Shown: piece by piece, positions 14,159 to 22,918 of the stretch
Layout: each line of letters begins with the position of its first letter
How positions within the stretch are numbered: the first letter of the stretch is position 1
NCBI RefSeq assembly: GCF_003935715.1
Contig: NZ_RHPP01000036.1
Location: forward strand, 1-32,444
Source: Stenotrophomonas sp. 278
GTDB taxonomy: Bacteria > Pseudomonadota > Gammaproteobacteria > Xanthomonadales > Xanthomonadaceae
Length of the DNA stretch: 32,444 nt
Direction: 5' to 3'
Translations under genes and position numbers: made by a program
Notes under the pieces: model-generated
Databases searched by the model: none
What the model was told of the DNA's origin: nothing
The model's input: the letters and a program-made list of their open reading frames with translations, nothing else

Positions 14159-15127
14159 ATGCTGCGCGCGTCACTCCGCACCGCCGTGCCTGATTGCGCT
14201 CGATTCATGCCTGATCCTGCTGCCTCCGAATCTCACGCCCTGCTGACGGCTCTTCGCCAGCAGGCACAACACTGGCTGGCGACAAGGGCCATCAGCGGCG
14301 ATACCTTGCGCGAAGCTCTGCCCGGGATATGGCTGGCGCGCTCCGGCCGTGAGCGGGTGCCTTCAGCCGCACTGTATCGCCCAGCGCTGGGCGCGGTGCT
14401 GCAAGGGGCCAAGCAGGTGCTGGCAGGCGACCGCGTGATTGACTATCGCGCCGGAGAAGCGCTGCTGACCCGACTCCCGGTACCCGCGCGCGGGGTGGTG
14501 GCTGCCGGCAACCGCAGCGCACCCTTCATTGGCTTGGTGATTGAGCTGGACCCGCCACTGCTGCGCGACGTGCTGACACAGATGAGATCGGCACCCGCAG
14601 CCCGCGAAGTCACTGCGTTCAGCGTGGTGTCCCTGCAGGCAGCGGTGCTGGATTGCCTGCTGCGACTGCTTCGACTGGCCGATGACAATGAGGATGCGCG
14701 CCGCCTGTTGCTGCCTGCGCTGCAGCGCGAGCTGGCCTTGCGGTTGCTGCAGGGGCCCGAGGGTGCCGCCGTGGCCGCACTCGCACAACCGCCACCAGAA
14801 GCACGTCGACTGGGCACTGCGCTGCGCACCCTGCAGCGGGATTTCCGCCAGCCATTGGACGTAACCGCTTTGGCAAAGCGCGCGGGTATGAGCAGCAGCC
14901 AGTTCTACCGTCGCTTTCGCGAGGCTACGGCCCTTTCGCCGCTGCAGTACCACAAGCAGCTGCGCCTGCTGGAGGCGCGCCGGTTGCTGCAGCAAGGTGG
15001 CACCAGCGTCGCCAGTGCCGCGTTTGCGGTGGGGTATGAAAGCGCCTCGCAGTTCAGCCGCGAGTACAGCCGATTGTTCGGCCAACCGCCCCGGCACACG
15101 GTAGCGGTCAGCCGTGAGCGCCGTTGA
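14159..15127 (+). CDS. AraC-family transcriptional regulator
   Basis: A 322-residue protein with an N-terminal AraC_N-type sensor (ALYRPALGAVLQGAKQVLAGD, YRAGEALLTRLPVPARG). At the C-terminus are two helix-turn-helices (DVTALAKRAGMSSSQFYRRF and SVASAAFAVGYESASQFSRE). The second ends in the AraC signature FGQPPRHT. The start at 14159 has a strong ribosome site (GAGGGG) about 8 bases ahead; ATG 14207 is an alternative. It diverges from the SDR gene by only 29 bp and is the likely regulator of that gene. Its inducer is unknown. Confidence 0.88.
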   Translation: MLRASLRTAVPDCARFMPDPAASESHALLTALRQQAQHWLATRAISGDTLREALPGIWLARSGRERVPSAALYRPALGAVLQGAKQVLAGDRVIDYRAGEALLTRLPVPARGVVAAGNRSAPFIGLVIELDPPLLRDVLTQMRSAPAAREVTAFSVVSLQAAVLDCLLRLLRLADDNEDARRLLLPALQRELALRLLQGPEGAAVAALAQPPPEARRLGTALRTLQRDFRQPLDVTALAKRAGMSSSQFYRRFREATALSPLQYHKQLRLLEARRLLQQGGTSVASAAFAVGYESASQFSREYSRLFGQPPRHTVAVSRERR

Positions 15128-15130
15128 CCC

Positions 15131-16111
15131 CTAGGTAGCCGCTTGTTCCTTCAGTTGCGCAACGCCCGCTTCCAGTGTCACCACCGGACGGTAGCCCAGT
15201 TCACGACGCGCGCGGCTGTCGTCCAGCGTGACCTCCACGGCGGACGAGGCAAACTCCTGCCGGGTCATCGGCGCACGCAGCGGCAGGCGTAGTGCGCGGA
15301 ACAGATCATCAAGCGCGACGATCGTGCGCAGCACACCGCGCGGCACCCTTTTCTGCGGCACCTCCACACCGTAGGCCTGCAGCTGCGCGCTGATCAGCCG
15401 GCGGAACGGCACCGGTGCACCATCGGTGATGTGATAGATGCGCCCAGCTGCCCCGCTCTGCAGCGCGCAGTGCACCGCCTCGCACACGTTGTCCACGTGG
15501 GTGGCGGAGGTGAGGTAGTCGCCGCCATCGATCCAGGCGAAGCGCCCGCTGCGCACAGCCTCAAGCAGATACGGCATGGCGGTGGTGTTGTCGCGGCCCC
15601 ACACGAAGCGCGGGCGCAGGATCTTCACTGCAAACTGCGGCGAGTTCAAGGACAGCGCCACGCGCTCGGCCTCGGCTTTGCTGGCACCGTAGTTGCCCGG
15701 TGCACGCGCGGGATACGGATGATCCTCCTTGGCATTGCACAGGGGTGTGCCGTCGGTGAGCGCCGATTCGCTGCTGATCACGATCGCCACCGGCACTCCG
15801 GCGTCACGCGCGGCGGCAAGCACATTGCGTGTGCCCTCCACATTCGTCTGCCACTGGCTGGGTGAGGCATTGCGGTGATCGGTATCAGCGGCGGCGTGCA
15901 CAACAGTGGCGCAGTCGATCATGAGCCGGGCGATGCCCGGGTCCAGCAGATCACCGCGCACCGGCTGCGCACCCAGTGCCTGTACCGTGATAGCGGCCGC
16001 ATCGCTGCGCACCAGGGCACGTACCACATGTCCATCGCGGCACAGGCGGCGGATCAGATTGCGGCCCACGTAGCCGCTTCCTCCGGTAAGGAAGAGCGTG
16101 GAAGAACTCAT
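15131..16111 (-). CDS. NAD-dependent epimerase/dehydratase-family protein
   Basis: A 326-residue extended SDR. The cofactor loop TGGSGYVGRNL is at residues 9-19, VHAAADTDH follows the fourth strand, and the catalytic pair is YGASK (Tyr141, Lys145). The middle motif LRPRFVWGRDN and the form of the substrate part resemble the 3-beta-hydroxysteroid dehydrogenase-like group rather than sugar epimerases. The exact reaction is unknown. The frame is open to 16210, but ATG 16111 opens the Rossmann fold. It lies 23 bp after the TetR gene in one operon, so TetR very probably controls it. Confidence 0.83.
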   Translation of the reverse strand: MSSSTLFLTGGSGYVGRNLIRRLCRDGHVVRALVRSDAAAITVQALGAQPVRGDLLDPGIARLMIDCATVVHAAADTDHRNASPSQWQTNVEGTRNVLAAARDAGVPVAIVISSESALTDGTPLCNAKEDHPYPARAPGNYGASKAEAERVALSLNSPQFAVKILRPRFVWGRDNTTAMPYLLEAVRSGRFAWIDGGDYLTSATHVDNVCEAVHCALQSGAAGRIYHITDGAPVPFRRLISAQLQAYGVEVPQKRVPRGVLRTIVALDDLFRALRLPLRAPMTRQEFASSAVEVTLDDSRARRELGYRPVVTLEAGVAQLKEQAAT

Positions 16112-16134
16112 CGGGGGTACCTCGGTGGGAGAAA

Positions 16135-16689
16135 CTAGTTCGCGGGTGGTGGTGCGTCGACCAGTGCGCTGATGTCCTGCAGCAGTTGATCCCGCTGTTC
16201 GGCGGGCCACTGCACGTAGTCCAGCGACTCCAGCAGTTTCAGTCCTTCAAGCGCCAGGTAAGCCAGCAATGCGCTCCGCGGCTGCTGCGCGCTGGACTGG
16301 ATCTCAGCAAGGATCGCGGTCTGGTTGCGCTGGATGGGAGCACGCAACTGCGGGTCCTGCGCCATCGCCGCGCACAGCGCCAGAGCGACGGGCTGGAAGG
16401 CTTCCGGGAAGGGTTGAGCGGCGGCGGCAATGCGCCCGCGCAGCACGGCATCCCGAGTGAACCCCTGCGCAGCCTCCCGGTTGAAGACGTTGTCGCGCTC
16501 CACCGCGCGCTCCACCACCGCCTGGATCAGGCCGGCCTTGGAACCAAAGTCATAGACCACCGAAGCCTTGCTGACCCCGGCCTCGGCCGCCACTGCGTCC
16601 AGCGTCAGCCGCGCGGCTCCTACCTGCGCCACCACGCGCTCGGCGGCGTCCAGAACCTGTTGCGGATCAATGCTTTTGGGGCGGGCCAT
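16135..16689 (-). CDS. TetR-family transcriptional regulator
   Basis: A 184-residue repressor. The helix-turn-helix is LTLDAVAAEAGVSKASVVYDF (about residues 28-48), with the first helix IDPQQVLDAAERVVAQVGAA before it. The C-terminal ligand domain is helical (RSALLAYLALEGLKLLESL). It is the first gene of an operon with the epimerase-like enzyme. A well-formed promoter and a dyad lie directly upstream, which fits autorepression relieved by a ligand, perhaps a substrate of the enzyme. Confidence 0.9.
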   Translation of the reverse strand: MARPKSIDPQQVLDAAERVVAQVGAARLTLDAVAAEAGVSKASVVYDFGSKAGLIQAVVERAVERDNVFNREAAQGFTRDAVLRGRIAAAAQPFPEAFQPVALALCAAMAQDPQLRAPIQRNQTAILAEIQSSAQQPRSALLAYLALEGLKLLESLDYVQWPAEQRDQLLQDISALVDAPPPAN

Positions 16690-16704
16690 GGGCGGCCTCC
16701 ATTT

Positions 16705-16720
16705 TTAACCATCCGGTTGA
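16705..16720. promoter_or_regulatory. TetR operator candidate
   Basis: TTAACCATCCGGTTGA is a dyad with arms TTAACC and GGTTGA (one mismatch). It directly follows the -10 box of the TetR-operon promoter on the - strand, which is the classic place for a repressor to block transcription start. Confidence 0.55.
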
Positions 16721-16747
16721 TTATAAATTCAATCAGCGAGATGTAAA
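16720..16747 (-). promoter_or_regulatory. promoter of the TetR-epimerase operon
   Basis: Read on the - strand, TTTACA (16742-16747) and a consensus TATAAT (16720-16725) are separated by 16 bp. The -10 box ends about 30 bp before the TetR start codon. The region is AT-rich compared with its surroundings. Confidence 0.75.
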
Positions 16748-16760
16748 GCAGGCGGCCTGC
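16745..16760 (-). terminator. short terminator-like hairpin after the vWA gene
   Basis: Read leftward, GCAGG-CCG-CCTGC (16748-16760) forms a small GC hairpin beginning 3 bases after the vWA stop. Only TTT follows, and that TTT opens the -35 box of the next promoter. It may be a weak end signal for the five-gene operon. Confidence 0.4.
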
Positions 16761-16763
16761 GCA

Positions 16764-17951
16764 TCACCTTGTTGTCAGCAGGCCTTGTCCGCCGGCCCAC
16801 TGGTTGATGTCGTCGCGACGGATGGCGGCCGCCATCAGGCCCGGGAACGCGTCCGGCGTACAGGCGAACGACGGCACGCCCAGCGCCGCCAGGCGCGCGG
16901 CCAGCGCGTGGTCGTATGAGGGGGTGCCTTCGTCGCTCAGCGCCAGCAGCACGATGAACTGCACGCCAGCTTCCAGCAGTTCTTTCGCGCGCGCCAGCAG
17001 GCGATCTTCCAGGCCGCCTTCGTACAGGTCGGAGATGAGCACCAGAATGGCGTTGTGCGGCTCGCGGATGAGGCTCTGGCAGTAGGTCACGGCACGATGG
17101 ATGTCGGTGCCGCCGCCCAGCTGCACGCCGAACAGCAGATCCACCGGGTCATCCAGCTGCTCGCTCATGTCCACCACCTCGGTGTCGAACACCACCAGCC
17201 GGGTCGACACCGCCGGCAGCGAGGCCATCACCGCACCGAAGATGCTGGAGTACACCACCGAGGCGGCCATCGAGCCGCTCTGGTCAATGCACAGCAGTAC
17301 CTCGCGCTGGGGTTTACGTGCCTTGCGGCCATAACCCACCAGTTCCTGTGGCACCACTGTACGCAGCTCGGGCTGCCAATGCCGCAGGTTGCTGCGAATG
17401 GTGCGATGCCAGTCGATCTCGGCCAGGCGCGGGCGGCGGTTGCGGCGGGCGCGGTCCAGCGCGCCACTCACCGCCGAGCGCATCGGCTCCTCCAGCTGGC
17501 GCAGCAGGTCGTCCACCACCTGGCGCACGACCATGCGCGCGGTCTCCTTGGTCTCACTGGGAATGACCTGGCTCAGGCCAATCAGGCTGGCCACCAGATG
17601 CACATCGGGCTGCACCTGCTCCAGCATTTCCTTTTCCAGCAGCATCTGGGTCAGGTCCAGACGCTGCAGGGCGTCGCGCTGCATTACCTGGACCACGGAA
17701 GAAGGGAAGTAACGGCGGATGTCGCCCAGCCAGCGCGCCACGTTCGGCGAGGACGCGCCGCGGCCACCGCGCCGTCCCAGCCCGCCCGCACCATCGGGCT
17801 CATACAGCGCCGCCAGCGCCTGATCGATGCCCTGCAGCGGCTTGGGCAGCGCACCACAGCTGGCCTCCGCCTCCTGGCCAAGGATCATGCGCCAGCGCTG
17901 TTCACGGGTGGTGGGCGGCAGCACGCCCTGCTCTTCGGTGATATCGGTCAT
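16764..17951 (-). CDS. vWA-domain protein of the MoxR-associated operon
   Basis: A 395-residue soluble protein. The C-terminal half is a von Willebrand A domain with an intact metal site: DQSGSM (Asp223, Ser225, Ser227), GGGTDIHRA and LISDLYEGG. The N-terminal half is helical with a Gly/Arg linker (GAGGLGRRGGRG). vWA partners of MoxR ATPases usually act as adaptors that bring a target to the ATPase; ViaA of RavA-ViaA is the best-known example. The ATG overlaps the DUF5682-like stop (ATGA), and it is the last of five genes. Partners and targets are not readable here. Confidence 0.88.
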   Translation of the reverse strand: MTDITEEQGVLPPTTREQRWRMILGQEAEASCGALPKPLQGIDQALAALYEPDGAGGLGRRGGRGASSPNVARWLGDIRRYFPSSVVQVMQRDALQRLDLTQMLLEKEMLEQVQPDVHLVASLIGLSQVIPSETKETARMVVRQVVDDLLRQLEEPMRSAVSGALDRARRNRRPRLAEIDWHRTIRSNLRHWQPELRTVVPQELVGYGRKARKPQREVLLCIDQSGSMAASVVYSSIFGAVMASLPAVSTRLVVFDTEVVDMSEQLDDPVDLLFGVQLGGGTDIHRAVTYCQSLIREPHNAILVLISDLYEGGLEDRLLARAKELLEAGVQFIVLLALSDEGTPSYDHALAARLAALGVPSFACTPDAFPGLMAAAIRRDDINQWAGGQGLLTTR

Positions 17952-20266
17952 GCGGGCAGTCCCAGCAGTTCGCGCAGCATCGGCAGCGCGCGCTCGGCGC
18001 GGGCCACGTTCCAGTCGGGGGCCGGCGCGGCCACGGACGCCTGCATCGGAGCCCGTTTCACCCGGGTCCCCAGGTCACGCCGGTCAGCCGCTTCGAACGC
18101 GGCAAACGTACGTCGCACCAGCGGCAGCGCGCGCACAAGTTGCTCTTCATCCAGCGCGACCACCCAGGCATCGATCATCTGCCACACCGCGTCGTCGTGC
18201 AGCAGCACGGTGGCGTTGCGGTTGAGGAAACCGTCCAGCCACTGCGCCGCCTGCAGCGGTTCAGCACCCGGTGACAACTGCTGCTGCAACTGGATGTGGA
18301 CCATCTCGGTCGACAGTACCCGGGCATCAAACAACAGCCGCAGCGACACGCCGCGCAGCAAGGCGCTGCAGGAAGGCGACAGGGCAACGCGCTGCAGCGC
18401 CTTCTGCCAGTTTTCGCTGCCGGCGGCGTCGTTGCGCAGACCGATGGCGCGGTCGGCCTCCAGTACCACGTTGCGGGCCTGCTCGGCGTGTGCCTCGTCG
18501 AGACTGGACAAGGCCAGGCTCAGACCAATGACGGCGCGCTCAAGCATGCTGTCGAACACATGTGCCACCTGTACGCCTTCGGTCTGGCGCACGTTGCCGT
18601 AGCGATGCATGTTCGCCAAGGGCGGCAGCGCGCCCAGCAGCGCCAGCGGATCGGCCTGGGTGGCCGCACGCGCCTCCAGCTCAGCGGCGATGCTGCGCAC
18701 CGCCTGCGGCAGGTCCGCCAGCAGCACGTGGTTCACCAGCTCGGACAAGGCCGGAAGATCTCTGGCCGTGCGCGCCTCGCTGACCGCCTTGCTGGACGCT
18801 GCATCCACCAGGGTCTGCCCGTGCCGGCTGGCCTCCACCAGGTCGACCAGGAACTGCGGCTGCCAGGCCAGTCGCCACATCTCGTGGAAGGTGCCGCGCG
18901 CCGAGTGGCCGGTGCGCGACAGCTGCCCCCATTCGATGCCCAGCAACTGCAGGCGGTGCAGCAGATGACTTCGCGCCAGGTCGTTGTCCTTGCGCAGGTC
19001 CAGATTGAGCGTCTTTTCCAGCGCTTCGGGTTTGAGCCGCAGCCGCTTCTGCTGGGCTTCCAGGTCACGCTGCAGCGGCACCACTGGAACGCTCTCGGGC
19101 ACCTGGCCCAGCGCATCGCCCACCATCAGGCGTTCGCGGATCAGCTGCATGGGCGCATCGTCGCCATTGCAGATGACCGCACGGCTGGCTTCGGCAATAT
19201 CGTCCAGGCCGGGGGCCGGATGCTCGCGCAGTGCGGCCAGGGTGTCGGCCAGGCGCGTGGCTTCGATCAGGTGCGCCGGTGAACAATCCAGCCCGTGCTC
19301 GCGTAGCAGACGCCCCACCCGGGCGTACCAGCCCACGGCGCGCTGCGCATGCTGGCCGGCGTTGCGCCACAGGTGGTCGTACCAGCCGGGTGCGTCCACA
19401 CCGGCCCCGTAACCACTGGCGCTGCTGAGATGACGGTAGGTCCACGGCACCCAGGTGCTCTGGGTGCCGCGCTTGGGCATGCCCTTCAGCAGCCGGTTGT
19501 CGGCGGCGGCGCTGTTGGCACGGAGCGCCTCTGGTTGCAGTGCCGGCACGTGCCAGGCACCACACACCACCGCCACGTGCCCGAATTCCTTGCTGGCTGC
19601 GCGCAGTGCCGCACGCATGTGCGCCTCGCGGACCGCTTCGTGTTCACCACGTCGCCCGCTCAGCGGCGGCGTGTTTTCACGCACAGCGGTCATGGCCTCG
19701 GCAATGGCCTGGAACAGGCCCTCGCCTTCGCCGCGCTCTTCCACCATGTTGTTCCACCAGGTCTCGCCGTCGGCGTGGCCGGCGGCACGCGCCAGCCAAT
19801 CCAGCGGGTCGGCGGGGCGCTCTTCCAGGGCCGGCGCTTCCTTGTCAGCAACCTCGACATCGGGCAACGCCGCGCTTTCGTCGATCGGCAGCGCCGTGTC
19901 GCCCTCGGGCTCTGCCTGGTGGGCGGCACGGGCCTGTGCCTGCCACTCCAGGGTGAGCGGCGGAGGTACGTCCATGAAGCGCACCGGCACATTGCGCTGC
20001 AGCGCCCAGCACATCGCCTGCCATTCCGGCGAGTACAACGCGTAGGGGTGGAACACCGCCAGCTGCGGGTCGTCCACGCTGTAGGACAGCAGTGCCACCG
20101 GCGGCTGCATGCCGGCTTCCAGCACGTGCGCGAGCAGCGCCTCGGTACCGGCCGGGCCTTCAATCAGCAGGCACTGCGGCGGCTGCGCTTCCAGCGCGGC
20201 CAGCAGGCTGCGTGCACAGCCCGGGCCATGATGGCGTATGCCGAACAGGGAAATGCCGTCACTCAT
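17948..20266 (-). CDS. DUF5682-like protein of the MoxR/vWA operon
   Basis: A 772-residue cytoplasmic protein starting ISLFGIRHHGPGCARSLLAAL, LLIEGPAGTEALL. This opening, with its HHGPG motif and following LIEGP strand, is what I know of the DUF5682 family, whose function is undescribed. Later there is AVVCGAWHVPAL, a histidine motif of the sort seen in TraB/EreA-like hydrolase folds. That leads me to suspect a metal-dependent hydrolase with HH and H as ligands. The second half is helical and repeat-like. It is encoded 14 bp after the MoxR gene and overlaps the vWA gene. It has no signal peptide. Confidence 0.8.
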   Translation of the reverse strand: MSDGISLFGIRHHGPGCARSLLAALEAQPPQCLLIEGPAGTEALLAHVLEAGMQPPVALLSYSVDDPQLAVFHPYALYSPEWQAMCWALQRNVPVRFMDVPPPLTLEWQAQARAAHQAEPEGDTALPIDESAALPDVEVADKEAPALEERPADPLDWLARAAGHADGETWWNNMVEERGEGEGLFQAIAEAMTAVRENTPPLSGRRGEHEAVREAHMRAALRAASKEFGHVAVVCGAWHVPALQPEALRANSAAADNRLLKGMPKRGTQSTWVPWTYRHLSSASGYGAGVDAPGWYDHLWRNAGQHAQRAVGWYARVGRLLREHGLDCSPAHLIEATRLADTLAALREHPAPGLDDIAEASRAVICNGDDAPMQLIRERLMVGDALGQVPESVPVVPLQRDLEAQQKRLRLKPEALEKTLNLDLRKDNDLARSHLLHRLQLLGIEWGQLSRTGHSARGTFHEMWRLAWQPQFLVDLVEASRHGQTLVDAASSKAVSEARTARDLPALSELVNHVLLADLPQAVRSIAAELEARAATQADPLALLGALPPLANMHRYGNVRQTEGVQVAHVFDSMLERAVIGLSLALSSLDEAHAEQARNVVLEADRAIGLRNDAAGSENWQKALQRVALSPSCSALLRGVSLRLLFDARVLSTEMVHIQLQQQLSPGAEPLQAAQWLDGFLNRNATVLLHDDAVWQMIDAWVVALDEEQLVRALPLVRRTFAAFEAADRRDLGTRVKRAPMQASVAAPAPDWNVARAERALPMLRELLGLPA

Positions 20267-20280
20267 CGACGCAGGTCCGC

Positions 20281-21363
20281 TCAGACGTGTTCGCGGAAGG
20301 CGCGGTACAGGTCTTTCCAGTCATCGCGTTCCTTGACCACGGTTTCCAGATACTCCTTCCACACCAGCGCGTCCTGCACCGGGTCTTTGACGATGGCACC
20401 GATCATGCCGGCGGCCATGTCGGCCGGGCGCAGCACGCCATCGCCGAAGTGACCGGCCAGCGCCATGCCATTGTTGATCACCGAGATCGCTTCGGCGGTG
20501 GACAGCGTGGCGGTGGGACTCTTGAGCTTGGCCTTGCCGTCCTCGGTCACGCCATTGCGCAGTTCGCGGAAAATGCGCACCACGCGCGCCACTTCCTGCA
20601 GCGCCGGCGGCTCGGCCGGCAGGTCCAGCGCCACGCCCATTTCACCGACACGCTTGAGCACGATCGCCACTTCGTCCTCTTCGCTGTTCGGCACCGGCAG
20701 GATCACGGTGTTGAAGCGGCGCTTGAGTGCGCTGGACAGTTCGTTCACGCCCTTGTCGCGGTTGTTGGCGGTGGCAATCACGCTGAAGCCGCGAACCGCC
20801 TGCACTTCGCTGCCGAGTTCCGGCACCGGCAGGGTCTTCTCCGAAAGCACCGTGATCAGCGCATCCTGCACGTCGGCCGGAATACGGGTGAGTTCTTCAA
20901 TGCGCGCGATCTTGCCCAGGCGCATCGCGTTCATCAGCGGGCTGGGCACCAGTGCCTTTTCGCTGGGGCCATTGGCCAGCAGCTGCGCATAGTTCCAGCC
21001 GTAGCGGATCTGTTCTTCACTGGTGCCCGCGGTACCCTGCACGAGCAGGGTGGAGTCGCCGCTGATCGCGGCGGTCATGTGCTCGGACACCCACGACTTG
21101 GCGGTGCCCGGCACCCCGAACAGCAGCAGCGCGCGGTCGGTGGCGATGGTGGCCACGGCCACTTCCATCAGGCGGCGCTCGCCGATGTACTTTGGGCTGA
21201 CCACGAAGCCGTTTTCCAGCGTGCCCCCGACCAGATAGGTCACCACCGCCCATGGCGACATGGTCCAGTTGGCCGGCCGCTGGCGGTTGTCCTGGCGGCG
21301 CAGTTCCTCCAGTTCCTCGGCGTATTGGTGTTCGGCGTGCTGGCGCAGGACGGCAGTGCTCAT
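20281..21363 (-). CDS. MoxR-family AAA+ ATPase
   Basis: A 360-residue AAA+ ATPase. Walker A is GVPGTAKS (83-90), sensor 1 is IATANNRDKG (Asn200/201), and the arginine finger region is SALKRRF (Arg215/216). The usual Walker B Asp-Glu is replaced by Glu-Glu in KIARIEELTR (156-157), which I take as a feature of this subfamily rather than damage. MoxR ATPases form hexamers that remodel proteins together with vWA partners, and one is encoded two genes on. ATG 21363 follows a GGAG site; upstream frame extension lacks homology. It is the third gene of the operon. Confidence 0.9.
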   Translation of the reverse strand: MSTAVLRQHAEHQYAEELEELRRQDNRQRPANWTMSPWAVVTYLVGGTLENGFVVSPKYIGERRLMEVAVATIATDRALLLFGVPGTAKSWVSEHMTAAISGDSTLLVQGTAGTSEEQIRYGWNYAQLLANGPSEKALVPSPLMNAMRLGKIARIEELTRIPADVQDALITVLSEKTLPVPELGSEVQAVRGFSVIATANNRDKGVNELSSALKRRFNTVILPVPNSEEDEVAIVLKRVGEMGVALDLPAEPPALQEVARVVRIFRELRNGVTEDGKAKLKSPTATLSTAEAISVINNGMALAGHFGDGVLRPADMAAGMIGAIVKDPVQDALVWKEYLETVVKERDDWKDLYRAFREHV

Positions 21364-21391
21364 GAGGGCTCCAGTGATAAGGCGGTCAGGA

Positions 21392-22918
21392 TCAAAGGGG
21401 GGAATGCAGGGTCTGGCGCAGGGCCAGCAGCTGATGCGCCTGCTGCACGCAATCGAGCATGGCGTCGGTGGCGTTGGCGGCGGCGTCCGCCACACGCACC
21501 TCGGCCAGCACGGCCGGGTGCAGGACGGCAAGCAGCTCCAGCAGTACGTCGCGCAGGTAGTAGTCGTAGCGGAGGGCTTCGTCGCCCAGCTGCGCGCCGA
21601 TGCCGGCGGCCAGACGCCGCGAGTAGGCTTCACTGAGCGTCTGCCCGGGCGCGGTGCTGCCCAGCACGTCGCTCAGCAGGCGATGTTCGTGCAGTTCGCG
21701 TGCAGTGGCCGGCCAATGCCGTTCGCGCTGGTCAGGCGGCAGCAGCGCCATCAGCTCGCCCAGGCGGGGGCGCAGCCTGTCGAGGCCGATCAGCGCCTCC
21801 ACCCATTGCGGGGTGCTGGCATCGACACGTTCCAGCCATGCGCGCAGCAGCGCGTCGTACCAGTCGGTGCCGCGCGCCCAGTCCAGCAGCTCCGCCGGCG
21901 GCTGCGCCAGGGTATGTTCCCACCAGGCGAGCGGCAGCTGGCGGGCCAGCTGATACAGCCACCAGGCACGCTCGCCCAGTGATTCACCGTTCGGTCGTTT
22001 GGGGTCGATGGCCACGTCCGCCCACTCCGGCTGCGCCGCATCCGGCGCGGCCAGTACCCACGCCTTGCGTCCGAGCAGACCGCCGCGCTGCTCCTGCAGC
22101 AGCGTCTGCATCTGCGCCTGCAGGTACTGTGCGTGCGCGGTGCCCGGCAACTGCGCCAGCATCGGCCCCACCCGCTGGCGGACTTCGCGGCTGCGGTCTT
22201 TGAGCAGCGGCTGCAGCAGGTCGGCATCGGCCTCCCCGAGCTGCGGCTGCAACGCGGTGACCAGGTCGACGCGCTCGCGCGCGGAAAGCGTCTTCAGGCT
22301 TTCCTGCAGGCGCACACGCGCCTGACCGGCATCCTGGGTGCGCAGCTGCTGGAACGCCTGCAGGCGCACATCGGCGCTGCCTTCCTGCCAGGCCCGCTCC
22401 AGCTCGGCGGGGTCGTTACCCTCGGCAGCGGCGTCGACGGCATAGGCCCAATCCGTATTGCGCGCGGCAAGCCAGCGCCCACGCTCACCCAGCACGCCGC
22501 GCAGGTGCGGGCGCAACACGGTCATTCGTGCACCAGCTTCCAGCGCGTGCGGCAGCGCTGCTACTGGCAGGTGTCGTTCACGCGTGGCGAGTTGCAGGCA
22601 GGCCTCATGCCGGACGCGCTTCACCCACGGCGACGGCTGGCCTCCGGTGAACAGTGATTTCAGCAGTGGGCTCCAGCGGTGGTCCGCCGGAAGGACTGCG
22701 GCATCCGGTGCTGCGGGTGCCGGCGCGGCTACTGGAGCGGCCAGTCGCATCGCGGCGCGCTGGCAGGCGGCGAGCACGCCGACCTGCTGGCTGTAGCCCA
22801 GTGCGGCATCTTCCTGTGTGGCCAGGACGGCCAGCACCTCGCCGACGGGTCCTTCCATCGAAATCGCCTGCGGGCGGTCGATACCCAACAGGGCCGGCTT
22901 CAACCAGGCGTCGTTCAT
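21392..22918 (-). CDS. DUF5691-like helical-repeat protein
   Basis: A 508-residue soluble protein (MNDAWLKPALLGIDR) that I match to DUF5691, a family known only from this kind of operon. The middle holds HEAT-like helical repeats (DVRLQAFQQLRTQDAGQARV, ESLKTLSARERVDLVTAL, LLKDRSREVRQRVGPMLAQL), suggesting a scaffold that binds other proteins. An Ala/Pro-rich linker lies near residues 60-72. The ATG at 22918 overlaps the SWIM gene stop (ATGA); the longer open frame to 23158 only overlaps that gene. 28 bp separate it from the MoxR gene. Confidence 0.8.
   Translation of the reverse strand: MNDAWLKPALLGIDRPQAISMEGPVGEVLAVLATQEDAALGYSQQVGVLAACQRAAMRLAAPVAAPAPAAPDAAVLPADHRWSPLLKSLFTGGQPSPWVKRVRHEACLQLATRERHLPVAALPHALEAGARMTVLRPHLRGVLGERGRWLAARNTDWAYAVDAAAEGNDPAELERAWQEGSADVRLQAFQQLRTQDAGQARVRLQESLKTLSARERVDLVTALQPQLGEADADLLQPLLKDRSREVRQRVGPMLAQLPGTAHAQYLQAQMQTLLQEQRGGLLGRKAWVLAAPDAAQPEWADVAIDPKRPNGESLGERAWWLYQLARQLPLAWWEHTLAQPPAELLDWARGTDWYDALLRAWLERVDASTPQWVEALIGLDRLRPRLGELMALLPPDQRERHWPATARELHEHRLLSDVLGSTAPGQTLSEAYSRRLAAGIGAQLGDEALRYDYYLRDVLLELLAVLHPAVLAEVRVADAAANATDAMLDCVQQAHQLLALRQTLHSPL

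Noticed and set aside
17055-20452. Long + strand frames (515, 328 and 367 codons) across the vWA and DUF5682-like genes
   Set aside because: They mirror the real - strand genes and have no recognisable domain, ribosome site or sensible hydrophobic pattern.
21364-21633. N-terminal extension of the MoxR ATPase
   Set aside because: The extra residues are Cys/Pro/Thr-rich and overlap the DUF5691-like gene; ATG 21363 has a ribosome site and starts the conserved part.
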